From JADJXV01 sp964527785 (GTDB taxonomy: Bacteria; Bacteroidota; Ignavibacteria; Kapaibacteriales; UBA961), in contig CAZGNO010000005.1 of the NCBI GenBank assembly GCA_964527785.1, positions 16,362 through 80,361 on the forward strand: DNA of 64,000 nucleotides. Direction: 5' to 3'. Position 1 is the stretch's first letter; every line of letters begins with the position of its first letter. Shown here piece by piece: positions 25,849 through 35,375 of this stretch. The notes below the pieces were generated by a model. The model did no database searches and was not told the DNA's origin. It saw nothing but the letters and a program-made list of their open reading frames with translations. The position numbers and the translations under genes were made by a program.

Positions 25849-26193
25849 ATGACAAGTGCAGAAGCTCAAGGAAAATTAAAGCAAGGTGAGGTTATTACCC
25901 ATCCTGAATGCGGTACAAACATATTGATCTGCAGTATGCTTCATATTCTCAAAAAGTATGGAGTGAATTTGGGAGATGCTAATATTGAGATGCCTGTAAT
26001 AGCACTCGAAAGAGCTGATGCCAAAGTGACTTCTATCAATCTGTTAGATAGAATGAGCGTGTTTGATATGGCTCTCTTCGATATTTATACTGATGGTTGG
26101 GAAATTCTTGAAAAGGATTTTCAAAAACAGTTTGATGTAGCGTTTGCAAAAGTAGCTGCTCCAAATTTTGACAGTGGATTTTCACTCAATTAG
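25849..26193 (+). CDS. Hypothetical protein, 114 residues
   Basis: The ATG at 25849 is used rather than a TTG 12 bases earlier. The protein is soluble and mixed alpha/beta, with two N-terminal cysteines (HPECGTNILICSML), a helix and a C-terminal helical region (DMALFDIYTDGWEILEKDF). No catalytic motif or family is recognised. Confidence 0.62.
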   Translation: MTSAEAQGKLKQGEVITHPECGTNILICSMLHILKKYGVNLGDANIEMPVIALERADAKVTSINLLDRMSVFDMALFDIYTDGWEILEKDFQKQFDVAFAKVAAPNFDSGFSLN

Positions 26194-26245
26194 AATTTCA
26201 AAACTCTCTCATCAATTTTTTTAATATATACAGGTAGGTGTAACA

Positions 26246-26512
26246 ATGGCAAGGAAACTTCCCAAAACCCCACAAGCCGCAAAGAATCTCGCAGAATCAT
26301 TGCGCAAAAGAGCAACCAAGATGGACAAACGTGCAAGTAACTTGGAAAAGAAAGAAGTAGGTTGTGTCCCGGCAAAGAAAGTAAGAGCGGCTGAAAACAA
26401 AGTAAACCGTCTCGAAAAACAGCTTACAACGGCTAAAGCTCAGCACAACAAAGTGGCAGGTAAGAAAACCTGCACTCCGAAAACAAAAAGTTCGGGATTC
26501 TCAGGTAGTTAG
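26246..26512 (+). CDS. Small lysine-rich helical protein
   Basis: The 88-residue protein is very basic (about a quarter Lys/Arg) and largely helical (AAKNLAESLRKRATKMDKRAS, then KVRAAENKVNRLEKQLTTAK) with two cysteines. The composition suits a DNA-condensing or packaged virion core protein, but there is no recognisable histone-like motif. A strong terminator follows, closing this part of the late transcript. Confidence 0.65.
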   Translation: MARKLPKTPQAAKNLAESLRKRATKMDKRASNLEKKEVGCVPAKKVRAAENKVNRLEKQLTTAKAQHNKVAGKKTCTPKTKSSGFSGS

Positions 26513-26540
26513 AATACCTGTAAATAGCTCAACTTATATA

Positions 26541-26570
26541 AGCCCTCCCGTTTTTGGGCGGGCTTTTTTT
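26541..26570 (+). terminator. Intrinsic terminator of the late structural/lysis block
   Basis: AGCCCTCCC pairs with GGGCGGGCT around a T-rich loop, followed by a run of seven T. Confidence 0.9.
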
Positions 26571-26592
26571 ATGTTCAATTAAAAAAAATGTT

Positions 26593-28002
26593 ATGAGTAA
26601 ATATACAGAGAGTGGCTGGACTCAATTAAAATTGGATTCAGGAAAGATATTCAAAATCAATGATGTTGTGCAGTCTGGAAAGTCCAAGGGAACTATAGTA
26701 GGTGTAGCCCGTGACGGCTACGTTTTGCTTGATACAGGAGACGAATTCTTTGTAGGGAAATTGAAACATATTACTCCTGAGCCGATTGTCGAAGTTTTCA
26801 CCCAAACTACCAAACCCCTAGCTGTAAAACCAAAAGGAAAACTCACAAAGGAAGAGTTAGAGCGCGAAAACGCACGCTTACAACGTGAGCTTGACGAGTG
26901 CAATGCCGCTTTGCAATTACCTGCAATCGTAAAAAGTGCGCCGGTCGAAGTACAAAGTTCTTTGCCTGAAGTTCGCAAGGTACATATAATGAGTGAAATT
27001 CAGGGATCGGCTGTAGAGCTTGTAGAGAAAGTACAAAACGGCACGCTTTCCGAAATAAAAGAAGTGAAAAAGAGCATAGCCCGTAACATTGAGGAATTAG
27101 AATCAGTTGCACCACAGAAAACAATAAGTGTTACAGATAATTGCAGGGTGCAAACATCGGCGATTCGCGGACGTGAAACAATACGTATCTATTTCGTTGA
27201 AAAGCCAAACAAACAATTGGTGGAACAATTGGGCAAACAAGGGTTTAAGGCGTATTTCGACGGACTGAGCGAAAAGAAAGAATGGTACTATGGAGCATTT
27301 TCAAGTGAGAAGAAATTAGAGTTCGCAAAGGGTTTATGCAAGGAAGAAACTCCCCTCAGCACCCCAAAAACTGAAAAGAAGCCGGAAGTATCACCTGTTA
27401 AAAAAACACCGGTTGTCAGACCTGCTGTAGTGCAAAGAACTGAACCGGTAAAATCGAAGATTGTACTCAGTAAGCTCTTGCAGGAGCTTATGCCACGAAT
27501 GCAACAACGGGTTTTGAGTGAGTTGGATCACGATGGCGTTTTGGAAATGCAACCGCAAATCAACCGTATTGAACGGCAAATAGCTGACATAAGGCAACGG
27601 AATGACGTTCAAAACCCTATAGTGAAAGCACACTATTTTTATGGATCAAGTGATTGGTTTGTTACGGAATATGAAGGTAGCGGCAATGTTTTCGGATATG
27701 CAGTTTTGAATGGTGATACTGAAATGAGTGAATTAGGCAGTGCAAGCATTCACGAGTTTAACAGCGTCGGTAGAGTTGAAATGGATTTCTATTGGGAGCC
27801 GGTTCCGCTCGATGTTGCATTGTATAAAAAGTATCCGCGAGATTTCCCAAAACCTGAAAAGGTTGAGCAAAAAGCTAAAGCCCAAACATCTACAGTTCCG
27901 GGTCCTGAAATAACCGGCAAAGATGCAGAGAGTTCAAAAATTCTAAGTGAGACTAACGAAATGTTCAAAGCATTTCTTTTAAGCAAAGGAGTGAAAATAT
28001 GA
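26593..28002 (+). CDS. DUF2958-like-domain protein
   Basis: I use the ATG at 26593, after the terminator, rather than an upstream TTG inside it. The 469-residue protein has an N-terminal beta barrel-like part (GKIFKINDVVQSGKSKGTIV), a coiled-coil/linker region with a VEKVQNGTLSEIKEVKKS helix, and at about 355-425 a DUF2958-like domain (DWFVTEYEGSGNVFGYAVLN ... VGRVEMDFYWEP). DUF2958 is common on plasmids and phages beside large helicases, as here. It overlaps the next start as ATGA. Confidence 0.75.
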   Translation: MSKYTESGWTQLKLDSGKIFKINDVVQSGKSKGTIVGVARDGYVLLDTGDEFFVGKLKHITPEPIVEVFTQTTKPLAVKPKGKLTKEELERENARLQRELDECNAALQLPAIVKSAPVEVQSSLPEVRKVHIMSEIQGSAVELVEKVQNGTLSEIKEVKKSIARNIEELESVAPQKTISVTDNCRVQTSAIRGRETIRIYFVEKPNKQLVEQLGKQGFKAYFDGLSEKKEWYYGAFSSEKKLEFAKGLCKEETPLSTPKTEKKPEVSPVKKTPVVRPAVVQRTEPVKSKIVLSKLLQELMPRMQQRVLSELDHDGVLEMQPQINRIERQIADIRQRNDVQNPIVKAHYFYGSSDWFVTEYEGSGNVFGYAVLNGDTEMSELGSASIHEFNSVGRVEMDFYWEPVPLDVALYKKYPRDFPKPEKVEQKAKAQTSTVPGPEITGKDAESSKILSETNEMFKAFLLSKGVKI

Positions 28003-31000
28003 TAGGCGATTTTATTGATGATAAAGGGCAATACGAGCAATTACTTGATTCCTATATTCAATATTCAGACGTTTTTGAACCCGATGAAATCGTCGCGCTC
28101 AATTCCGTTTTTGAGAATGGAATGAAGTTTTTTGGAATAGAACGCACACTTCCCGAGCTGATCAGTGCGCCGGTCGTTAAAAAAAGTGCTACGGTTTTCT
28201 CTCCTGAAGAATATGCGGATATCATTCACAATGATTTTTTGCAAGCCAAAGTACGGGAAATGGAGTTGGAGCTATCCGACCTCCGGCAACAAATAGAAAA
28301 ACTCGATATTCCTCCCAAATCGTGGGAAGGTACGAAAAAAGAATGGAAAGACAGTAAAAAGAAGAAACGTAACATGTTGTCAGAGAAAAGAGATAATCTC
28401 TCCCAACAAATTACACGAACTAAAAACGATGATTTGACAGAAAAAGAAAAAACATTGCTCGATTCTCAAATACAAGAACGGTACAAAGCCACAAGCGGAC
28501 TGATAACTGAGGAAGAACTTGAACGGTATATCAAACACTTGGAAGCAATATCATTCGAAAAGGTAAAGGGATTGGATTATTTCCCAACTCCACCGGACGT
28601 AGTTGAGAAAGTGCTTGATAAGGCGCAATTGAAAGCAAACCAACGGATATTAGAGCCGTCTGCCGGTAAAGGAAATATTGCCGATGCGGTTCGTTCGCGT
28701 ATGGGTAATTCAGTGAAGATTGATGTCTGTGAACTTTCAGATCATAATCGTAAAATATTGGAATTGAAAGGATATACTGTTGTCAGTCAGGACTTTTTGG
28801 AGTATGGTGTAAAGGATCGTACCAAAACAGGACTGCCAATCATGGATGAAAAGATCAAGTATGACAGGATAGTAATGAATCCTCCATATATGCAAGGTGT
28901 TGATTGGGCGCACATTCAACACGCTTTTGCTATGCTCAAACCAAACGGGATTTTAGTGGCAGTCGTGCCGGGAAAAAGCTATATCGGTCTTGGACGAGAA
29001 GCAACCGAAAAACGGTTGTTCATCGAGGCAAACGACGGAACGATTGATATAATTCCTGCTTCTGAGTACAATCAACAAATGGAATTTACCTCACTTTCGA
29101 TTGATATAGGTATTGTGACCATGTTCAAGAAAGTTCGTGAGGAATTTGTTTCTTCAGGTACTCGCGGTGATTTGGAATCAGACAGTAAATATCAGGAATT
29201 ACCTAAAACCGGCAGTATTGAGATGCCTGAGCGTCCGAAAACGAAAGTTGACACACAGTATGTCAAGCCCGAAATTGTAATGGCTTCCGCTCATCTTGTT
29301 CCACCGGAAAGTTCAATACCTGACTATGTGGGTAGAATTCGCAGTACAAAATTAGTTTCTTCGCTCTTTGCCCATCAACGGTATGGAGCTAATCTTGCTA
29401 TCCATGCATTAATCTCAAAAAATACCGGCAACGGTTTCTTGCTCGAAGATGGTACAGGTGCAGGAAAAACGATACAAATGCTTACTGTAGCGGCTTATAT
29501 GTACCAAGAGTACAAGATGCCGATTGTATTGTTTACAACTGACGACAGGGTTATTAAAACATCGTTCATGCAGGACGGTATGAAGATGGGCTTTCCCGTT
29601 CCTGAATATACGCCGGTTGATAAGCTGACCAAACACCCGCCACGCCCTAAGAATTATACCGGTCTCTATGATAAGATAGAACCTGTAGAACGTTTGAAAA
29701 CTGTGCTGCAAGATGAACTTCCGCCTATATTTTTCGGTGATGAACGTAGTTTTTACTTGAAAGACGGAATTAATATTTTCAAATATACTTCCCTTTCCAA
29801 TATAAAGGTTTCGGAAGAAAACAATAAAGGTAAAGCAAAAGCCAATGCGGAATCAAATCATAAGTTCTGGACAAAAATCTATCAAAAGGGACGTGCAGAA
29901 ATAAAAGGAAAGCACTTTGATTTTCTCGGAAAAGTATTTAACGGTGAACTGCCTAAATCCCAAGACGATAAATATTCGTTATGGGGTGATCTTATTCAAG
30001 CTGCTGAATTGGACGATACTTTTCAGTTGCAGAATCAATACGCTGAGCTCTTTGGAAGACTTGACGCAAATAACATGCGTATTGATATGCCTTCCACTGA
30101 GGAAGCATCAAGAAACTACGTGCTTGCTCTCGATAGGTTTGAAACTGCAATCAAAACTACTTTGACGGATGTTATTAATAAAACATCGCTTGTCATTTTT
30201 GATGAAGGTCATAAGATTAAGAACCTGTTACTTGGTATGGATAAACAAGCCGGTCGTGCTTTCTATGCGAAGTTTATTACTGATAACGCAAAACGGATAA
30301 TGTTCGCTACTGCCACACCTTGTGACCGTCCTTACGATATCCTGTATTTGAAAAGAATCGGACTATTCCAAGATGATGAAGATTTCAAACGTAGAATGGG
30401 ACTTATCGGTATATACTACGAACCGGCAAAATTAAACAGTCGAGGTGAAATAGTGCAACGTGGAAAATGGAAAACGTCAAAAGATGAAGAATCTCAAGCG
30501 TTTTCCAATTTTCAATTGTCACTGTTATTCGATTTTGCAACGCGAAAAGGTTGTATGATCCGGCGCGAAATTCAATACACGAACTTGGAAGCAAATTTTG
30601 TTGATGTTGTTATCCCCCATTCGGTCAAGTATGAATTAGATGCCATTACGGAATCTCTCACAACAATTGATGACAAAGGACGGCGACGGGTAAATAAGCT
30701 CAAGCAAATGCAAAGGCACATGGAGCTTATCGAGGGATACAAGATTGATGAGGCAATCGAAACAACCAAACGGGAAATTGCCGAAGGTAGAAACGTACTG
30801 ATTTTTACGAGCTATGTTGATGAAGGTGATGAGGAACGGGTAGAAGACGATTCATTGAAACTTGGTACGGTTCGGATTCTGAAAAACAAACTATCAAAGC
30901 TCTTTGGAGAAGATCAAGTTGGCGTATTGGTGTCTGCTACAAAGGGCTATGAAGATTTTAGGCGTTTGGAAAATGTAGCGGATTTTCAATCCGGTGAAAA

Positions 31001-33023
31001 GCGAATTTTGATTGGAACTATAAATTCAGGTGGTACGGGTGTAAATCTCGATGATCAAATAGGAAATGCACCCAGAACTATCATCGTGCTGACCGCTCCG
31101 CTCAGTTTCATTCAAATCATGCAACTTATCGGGCGTATTGTCCGTGCGAATACTAAGAGCCGTAGCCGTGTGTACTTCTATTTTGCTAAAACGGATCACC
31201 CTGATAAAAAAGAAGCCAAGATTATCATTGAATCATGGTTAAAGAACCTTTTGGGCAATAAGTTCCGAACTCTCAAAGCGGCTGTGAAGGGCGAAATTGG
31301 AGTTCTTGATCCTGACATGGTGGAAAGAATGGAAGCCGGAGGCGCAAGTGCTGTAGCTGAAGGTGCAGAAATGACCGTAGCCACACCTAATGAGCATTCC
31401 ATGTACACAAAGACGGCTCGTGTCATACAAGGATGGTTTCTGCCAAGTAAAATACCAATGGCTGTGGAGCGTGCCGGTAATTCGCGCCAACATTTCGTAT
31501 ATATCAAAGGGAAATCCAAACTTGATTTGGATACATGGGCTGAGGCAAATAAAGAGTTTATTTCCAAGTGGCAACTTGAAAAGAATTTCGACACTTCATA
31601 TCGTCGCTTTAATGGCAGTCATTACGGACGGGAATTTAACACAAGTGATTCTAAAAATTGGAAAGAATCCTATGATCTCTGGAATGCACTTTTGAATGTG
31701 GTCAAGCCGGAAGAGTTCCAATACATCACAAGCGAATCGGCTCAGTACGTTTTAGGAGAGGAAGTAACGGCTACAACCGATATTATTATGACCGGTACGA
31801 AGAAAGGTGAAAAAGGAATAATTACGGCAATCCTTAAAAATGTAGTCGGAACTAACAAATCCGGTGACATTTACCGGTACGAATATGATGTAATGTTCAA
31901 TGGTAGGACGGCAAATAACCTTCCCCCTTGGGAAGTGACCAAAGAACGCGAAGATGATGAACTGCCCGTACCTATGCCCCAATACAAGACTGGTGACATT
32001 TACTATAAGTTTCACTCAACAACAGATAGCGGGTATAAGTACATTAAAATCACAGCACTATTGTATAATGGAGACGGTTCGATTTCGTATGAAGTTGGGA
32101 CTGATTACGGATTAAGTAAAACGAGCTTTTTGGAAAATATCAAAGCAAAAAAACATTATCAAAGTTTTATTTCAGGTGAAGATGATCTCACTGAGCGTAT
32201 TAAAAGAGATGAATTGAATTTGTATCGTCCTGAAACGGCTCTTTCCGGTTTGGCTGAGGTGTATGAAATGCCAGTTCCATCAAAAGCAATTGTACCGGTG
32301 CAAATCTACGATATGCAACCGGCAAAAGCTGAAATTCACACACAAGAGGTTCAGAGTGATGGGAAAGAAATAACACCGGAGGATTTGGGCTTCTACGATT
32401 ATAAAACAATTATGAATGCCCGTCCTAATCATGTACAACTTGATAGGACGTATCTTCTTTTGGAGAAAATTTCGCTCCCTTGTCAAATTTTGATTCACGG
32501 GAAACAAGGTTCGGGCAAATCGTCACTTGGTATGATTCTGTCTGAAGATGTGAGCAAGCATGGCAAAGTATTGCATTTGCTCAAAGATGAAAAGTATAAA
32601 TCAGGTCGTATCGGGCAAATGTTGGGACGATTGAATATAGATGCTCGAAATATAATGTTCAATTTCAAGATGGATTACAACCGTTTACGTGAATTCTTGT
32701 TGAATAATCCTGATATTGAATTTGTAGTGATTGACAGTATCAACGAAATGCAAGTTCAGGAAGAACACATAGTGAATTTGCTCAATGAGTTCCCCGATAT
32801 TAGTTTCATCTTGATTGCTCAGTCAACCAAGGACGGTAAGAATCACAGCGGATTTCAAAACTTGGCGTATAAAGTTGATACCGAAATTCAAGTTGCAAAA
32901 CGTGTCGCAATAGCGAAAAAGCATCGAGACGGACCGTCGGACGTGGAGTTTTCGATTTTGGATACACAGAACCAACGGCAATTGAAAAAGCCGATTGTTT
33001 TTAATGGTTTACGATTAGCGTAA
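27999..33023 (+). CDS. Adenine methylase - Strawberry-notch-type helicase - RadA-like ATPase fusion
   Basis: The 1674-residue protein has three enzymatic parts. Residues ~200-370 are an N6-adenine methylase fold with RILEPSAGKGNIADAV and catalytic NPPY near 293. Residues ~470-1060 are an SF2 helicase: Walker A EDGTGAGKT near 482, DEGH near 734, FATATPC, GTINSGGTGVNLDD and QLIGRIVRA. Residues ~1470-1674 are a RecA/RadA-like ATPase with GKQGSGKSS near 1501, FVVIDSINE and FILIAQSTKDG. The methylase-helicase pair is typical of Strawberry-notch-type mobile-element proteins. The third domain is the unusual addition. It is the element's only recognisable P-loop motor. Confidence 0.9.
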   Translation: MIGDFIDDKGQYEQLLDSYIQYSDVFEPDEIVALNSVFENGMKFFGIERTLPELISAPVVKKSATVFSPEEYADIIHNDFLQAKVREMELELSDLRQQIEKLDIPPKSWEGTKKEWKDSKKKKRNMLSEKRDNLSQQITRTKNDDLTEKEKTLLDSQIQERYKATSGLITEEELERYIKHLEAISFEKVKGLDYFPTPPDVVEKVLDKAQLKANQRILEPSAGKGNIADAVRSRMGNSVKIDVCELSDHNRKILELKGYTVVSQDFLEYGVKDRTKTGLPIMDEKIKYDRIVMNPPYMQGVDWAHIQHAFAMLKPNGILVAVVPGKSYIGLGREATEKRLFIEANDGTIDIIPASEYNQQMEFTSLSIDIGIVTMFKKVREEFVSSGTRGDLESDSKYQELPKTGSIEMPERPKTKVDTQYVKPEIVMASAHLVPPESSIPDYVGRIRSTKLVSSLFAHQRYGANLAIHALISKNTGNGFLLEDGTGAGKTIQMLTVAAYMYQEYKMPIVLFTTDDRVIKTSFMQDGMKMGFPVPEYTPVDKLTKHPPRPKNYTGLYDKIEPVERLKTVLQDELPPIFFGDERSFYLKDGINIFKYTSLSNIKVSEENNKGKAKANAESNHKFWTKIYQKGRAEIKGKHFDFLGKVFNGELPKSQDDKYSLWGDLIQAAELDDTFQLQNQYAELFGRLDANNMRIDMPSTEEASRNYVLALDRFETAIKTTLTDVINKTSLVIFDEGHKIKNLLLGMDKQAGRAFYAKFITDNAKRIMFATATPCDRPYDILYLKRIGLFQDDEDFKRRMGLIGIYYEPAKLNSRGEIVQRGKWKTSKDEESQAFSNFQLSLLFDFATRKGCMIRREIQYTNLEANFVDVVIPHSVKYELDAITESLTTIDDKGRRRVNKLKQMQRHMELIEGYKIDEAIETTKREIAEGRNVLIFTSYVDEGDEERVEDDSLKLGTVRILKNKLSKLFGEDQVGVLVSATKGYEDFRRLENVADFQSGEKRILIGTINSGGTGVNLDDQIGNAPRTIIVLTAPLSFIQIMQLIGRIVRANTKSRSRVYFYFAKTDHPDKKEAKIIIESWLKNLLGNKFRTLKAAVKGEIGVLDPDMVERMEAGGASAVAEGAEMTVATPNEHSMYTKTARVIQGWFLPSKIPMAVERAGNSRQHFVYIKGKSKLDLDTWAEANKEFISKWQLEKNFDTSYRRFNGSHYGREFNTSDSKNWKESYDLWNALLNVVKPEEFQYITSESAQYVLGEEVTATTDIIMTGTKKGEKGIITAILKNVVGTNKSGDIYRYEYDVMFNGRTANNLPPWEVTKEREDDELPVPMPQYKTGDIYYKFHSTTDSGYKYIKITALLYNGDGSISYEVGTDYGLSKTSFLENIKAKKHYQSFISGEDDLTERIKRDELNLYRPETALSGLAEVYEMPVPSKAIVPVQIYDMQPAKAEIHTQEVQSDGKEITPEDLGFYDYKTIMNARPNHVQLDRTYLLLEKISLPCQILIHGKQGSGKSSLGMILSEDVSKHGKVLHLLKDEKYKSGRIGQMLGRLNIDARNIMFNFKMDYNRLREFLLNNPDIEFVVIDSINEMQVQEEHIVNLLNEFPDISFILIAQSTKDGKNHSGFQNLAYKVDTEIQVAKRVAIAKKHRDGPSDVEFSILDTQNQRQLKKPIVFNGLRLA

Positions 33024-33052
33024 TTGTTTTAATTTTTTTTATAGGGATATTT

Positions 33053-33310
33053 ATGTCATTGAATTGTAATTGCCCTGAATGCCAAAGCAAAGGCGTGTCG
33101 GGCTTGAATTGTGGAGGGAATTACCCTCCGACGGACGGAACAGGAGTTTCGGGGCTTGCCGATGGTGGATTGAACGTTAATTTGATGGGTACGGTGACGG
33201 GTGGAGCGATTGGTTTGGGTTTAGGGTATATATTCGGTTGGGATATGAAGCTTTCAACGGCTGTAGGAGCTATTACGGGTGGTTTTGTCCTGCCTTCCAT
33301 GTATAGTTGA
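33053..33310 (+). CDS. Small glycine-rich membrane-type protein
   Basis: The 85-residue protein begins with CNCPECQSKG, then LNCGG, and has a Gly-rich hydrophobic second half (GTVTGGAIGLGLGYIFG, AVGAITGGFVLPS). The glycine-zipper-like segments could insert in a membrane. The cysteine-rich start echoes the four cysteine-rich structural paralogues, but no real alignment is possible. A terminator follows. Confidence 0.62.
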   Translation: MSLNCNCPECQSKGVSGLNCGGNYPPTDGTGVSGLADGGLNVNLMGTVTGGAIGLGLGYIFGWDMKLSTAVGAITGGFVLPSMYS

Positions 33311-33333
33311 TTTTGCTCAGTCGAACATTTTAG

Positions 33334-33362
33334 AAAAGCTCCCAGCTGGGGGCTTTTTTTTT
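33334..33362 (+). terminator. Intrinsic terminator
   Basis: AAGCTCCC pairs with GGGGGCTT around AGCT, followed by nine T. It ends the transcript of the 1674-residue helicase and the small glycine-rich protein. Confidence 0.9.
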
Positions 33363-33433
33363 GTCCATACCTGAAAATTTCATTGGTTTGTAGTAAGTTT
33401 GCAAACAACATTCACTACTGCAGATTAAAGATA

Positions 33434-33637
33434 ATGGCAAAACAGAGATTCCAAATAGATGATGAGGTTATGGTTTCGATGAAACAAGAAACAAAAACTA
33501 CTATGTACGTTGGGATTGTTATGGGTTTTACCAAAATCGGACTTGTAAAAGTGAAGTCGAAAAATACCGGTCGCGTAAAATGTCATGCGTCGAGAAATGT
33601 TGTAAATATGCGTTTCCATATATTTGAAAATAAATGA
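33434..33637 (+). CDS. Small basic beta-barrel-like protein
   Basis: I start at the ATG at 33434 (MAKQRFQIDDEVMVSMKQ). The 67-residue protein is basic and beta-rich (FQIDDEVMVSM, YVGIVMGFTKIGLVKVKS), resembling a small SH3-like barrel such as those in RNA- or DNA-binding proteins. No family is assigned. It opens a run of seven short genes. A TAAGTTTG box at 33394-33401 could be its promoter. Confidence 0.6.
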   Translation: MAKQRFQIDDEVMVSMKQETKTTMYVGIVMGFTKIGLVKVKSKNTGRVKCHASRNVVNMRFHIFENK

Positions 33638-33646
33638 GGTTATGAG

Positions 33647-33874
33647 ATGCCAAAGATTATTGAACAAACGCCTACAACACGATTTGAGCGTTTTTGTCTG
33701 TATTTTATCAAAATACAGTATGTTGAAAATACTAATTTGAATATTGGTATGTTCTACAAGATGTTCAAGGGTAAACGTTTCATAATAAATTATGTTCGTC
33801 CTACATTTAGAGGTGTAAATTTTGGAATCCAACTTGACCCTACAAAGAAGGTTGAACCTATTGCTATAGATTAA
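33647..33874 (+). CDS. Small hypothetical protein
   Basis: The 75-residue protein is basic and aromatic-rich (RFERFCLYFIKIQYVENTN, MFYKMFKGKRFIINYVRP), soluble, with no motif. A GAGG site lies 9 bases before its ATG. Spacing of 4-10 bases to its neighbours places it in the same operon. No family is recognised. Confidence 0.58.
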   Translation: MPKIIEQTPTTRFERFCLYFIKIQYVENTNLNIGMFYKMFKGKRFIINYVRPTFRGVNFGIQLDPTKKVEPIAID

Positions 33875-33878
33875 CATT

Positions 33879-34190
33879 ATGGAAGATGTTTTGTTAAAAC
33901 AGGTGATACCTGAGTACAAAAAGAATTGGATGTATTATAAAGGTGATGCGTTCCGAGTTAATGAAAAATACTACTTGGTTCATGAAACATACGCTTATTA
34001 CGGTATGATGAGAACAACAGACCAAAAGAATCGCCCGCCGGACATGGATATTGCCGAAGCTGAATCGAAAGGATTGATTGAAGAGTTTTTAGTGATTCCA
34101 ATGAGAAAAGCAGTAGGTCAAAGAGAAAACAACGTCGAAATACTACTGATAGAATCCCATAACGACATGGAGAATGCAAATGGATATTAG
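33879..34190 (+). CDS. Small hypothetical protein
   Basis: The 103-residue soluble protein has an aromatic N-terminal half (YKKNWMYYKGDAFRVNEKYY) and a helical second half with QRENNVEILLI. It starts 4 bases after the previous gene and overlaps the next by 17 bases. No motif or family is recognised. Confidence 0.58.
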   Translation: MEDVLLKQVIPEYKKNWMYYKGDAFRVNEKYYLVHETYAYYGMMRTTDQKNRPPDMDIAEAESKGLIEEFLVIPMRKAVGQRENNVEILLIESHNDMENANGY

Positions 34191-34641
34191 AATAGTCTTT
34201 TTCGATCCAATACGTGATGACGAATATGAGAAGCGGCGATATGATAGAGCTGTGGCGGATTTGGCGAAAAATGGAAAAATATCGAAAGAAAATAGTCGCG
34301 CCAATTTCCAAGACAAGAAAATAGTCGAAAAGAATGACGAGCATTGCGCAATTATACATTGGGAGTTTTCTTTCTTACCCAGGATTAATGAACGAATTAA
34401 CATTGACCTGCTTAGTAGTGATTTACAATGGAGTGATAACAAGCAATTGTTTGCAAATCACAAGTATTCAAATCAATACTACCCTAATTGGTATGTAATA
34501 GATGTTAGTTATCAACAAATTGCAGGGATAATAATCCCTTGTTTGATTTTGGTTAATGAGTTTTTTGAACAAATACGAGATAACCTCATTACCGGAGCGT
34601 TCTATTATAATGACGAACAATATTATAAAAGAATAGACTAA
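34174..34641 (+). CDS. Hypothetical protein, 155 residues
   Basis: The protein is charged in its first third (DEYEKRRYDRAVADLAKNG) and beta-rich afterwards (NDEHCAIIHWEFSFLPRINE, YQQIAGIIIPCLILVNEFFE). One hydrophobic stretch near residue 120 is probably core rather than membrane. Overlap with the previous gene supports coupled translation. No family is recognised. Confidence 0.58.
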   Translation: MQMDIRIVFFDPIRDDEYEKRRYDRAVADLAKNGKISKENSRANFQDKKIVEKNDEHCAIIHWEFSFLPRINERINIDLLSSDLQWSDNKQLFANHKYSNQYYPNWYVIDVSYQQIAGIIIPCLILVNEFFEQIRDNLITGAFYYNDEQYYKRID

Positions 34642-34677
34642 ACACAAAAGTAAGTTCAATTAATTTTAGTAAATACT

Positions 34678-34998
34678 ATGTCACAAAGAGATACACAATC
34701 TGCAACTGAACAAGCAACACCATCCGAACAGGAATTCATGCTTTCTGTGGTCAAAGAGGAATATGATGCGGAAATTACTACGCTCTTGGAAGCACAACCG
34801 GAGGCGGATAGAGAGCTTCTTCGAGAGAATATCTATGTAAATCTTCTTGAAATGTATCTGCGTCATAAACTTGGTTTCTTTATTGATCTAAGAGGTGCTA
34901 ATTTTGCAATAGAGTTTCTCACGAAAGTTGCAAACGATTTGAATTCAAGAGGTAATATAAATAACAAGAATTTCACGATTTTTTTGGCTTCTGTATAG
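34678..34998 (+). CDS. Small acidic helical protein
   Basis: The 106-residue protein is acidic and mostly helical (EQEFMLSVVKEEYDAEITTL, AQPEADRELLREN), with a hydrophobic C-terminal helix. No cysteine cluster, membrane helix or catalytic motif is visible. It may be a small regulatory or scaffold-type protein; no family is recognised. Confidence 0.58.
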   Translation: MSQRDTQSATEQATPSEQEFMLSVVKEEYDAEITTLLEAQPEADRELLRENIYVNLLEMYLRHKLGFFIDLRGANFAIEFLTKVANDLNSRGNINNKNFTIFLASV

Positions 34999-35009
34999 GT
35001 TCAGCGTTT

Positions 35010-35375
35010 ATGTTTGCAAACAGGAACACAGTATTCTACACTAATGTATCTGAGATTGACAAACGAGTAAGTTTGGAACATCGTGGATATGGCTTCAAGT
35101 CGTGCGAAGGTGTAAAGCCATTTGTTGCCGGAGATATTTTCCATGTATTGCCGGAGCTTGTTCTGACTGAACCCGATGATGTTCTAATGTTTGAAGGAAT
35201 GATAATTCAAAGAGTAACGTATCATAGAGATTTGATTACCTTAGAGTTCAATGGTGAGGAATGGATGTTGCGAAGGAAAGATTCAAGTTTGAAGAAATAT
35301 ATTCAATATCGAAAGAAAGAATCAACATTGCTATTGGGGGAAAGGAATCCTTTTATTAACTACCTGAAAAAATAA
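35010..35375 (+). CDS. Hypothetical beta-rich protein, 121 residues
   Basis: The soluble protein has beta strands throughout (NTVFYTNVSEIDKRVS, PFVAGDIFHVLPEL, MFEGMIIQRVTYHRDLITLEF) and a basic C-terminal helix. It overlaps the HD-domain gene by one base (TAATG), so the two are translationally coupled. No family is recognised. Confidence 0.6.
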   Translation: MFANRNTVFYTNVSEIDKRVSLEHRGYGFKSCEGVKPFVAGDIFHVLPELVLTEPDDVLMFEGMIIQRVTYHRDLITLEFNGEEWMLRRKDSSLKKYIQYRKKESTLLLGERNPFINYLKK

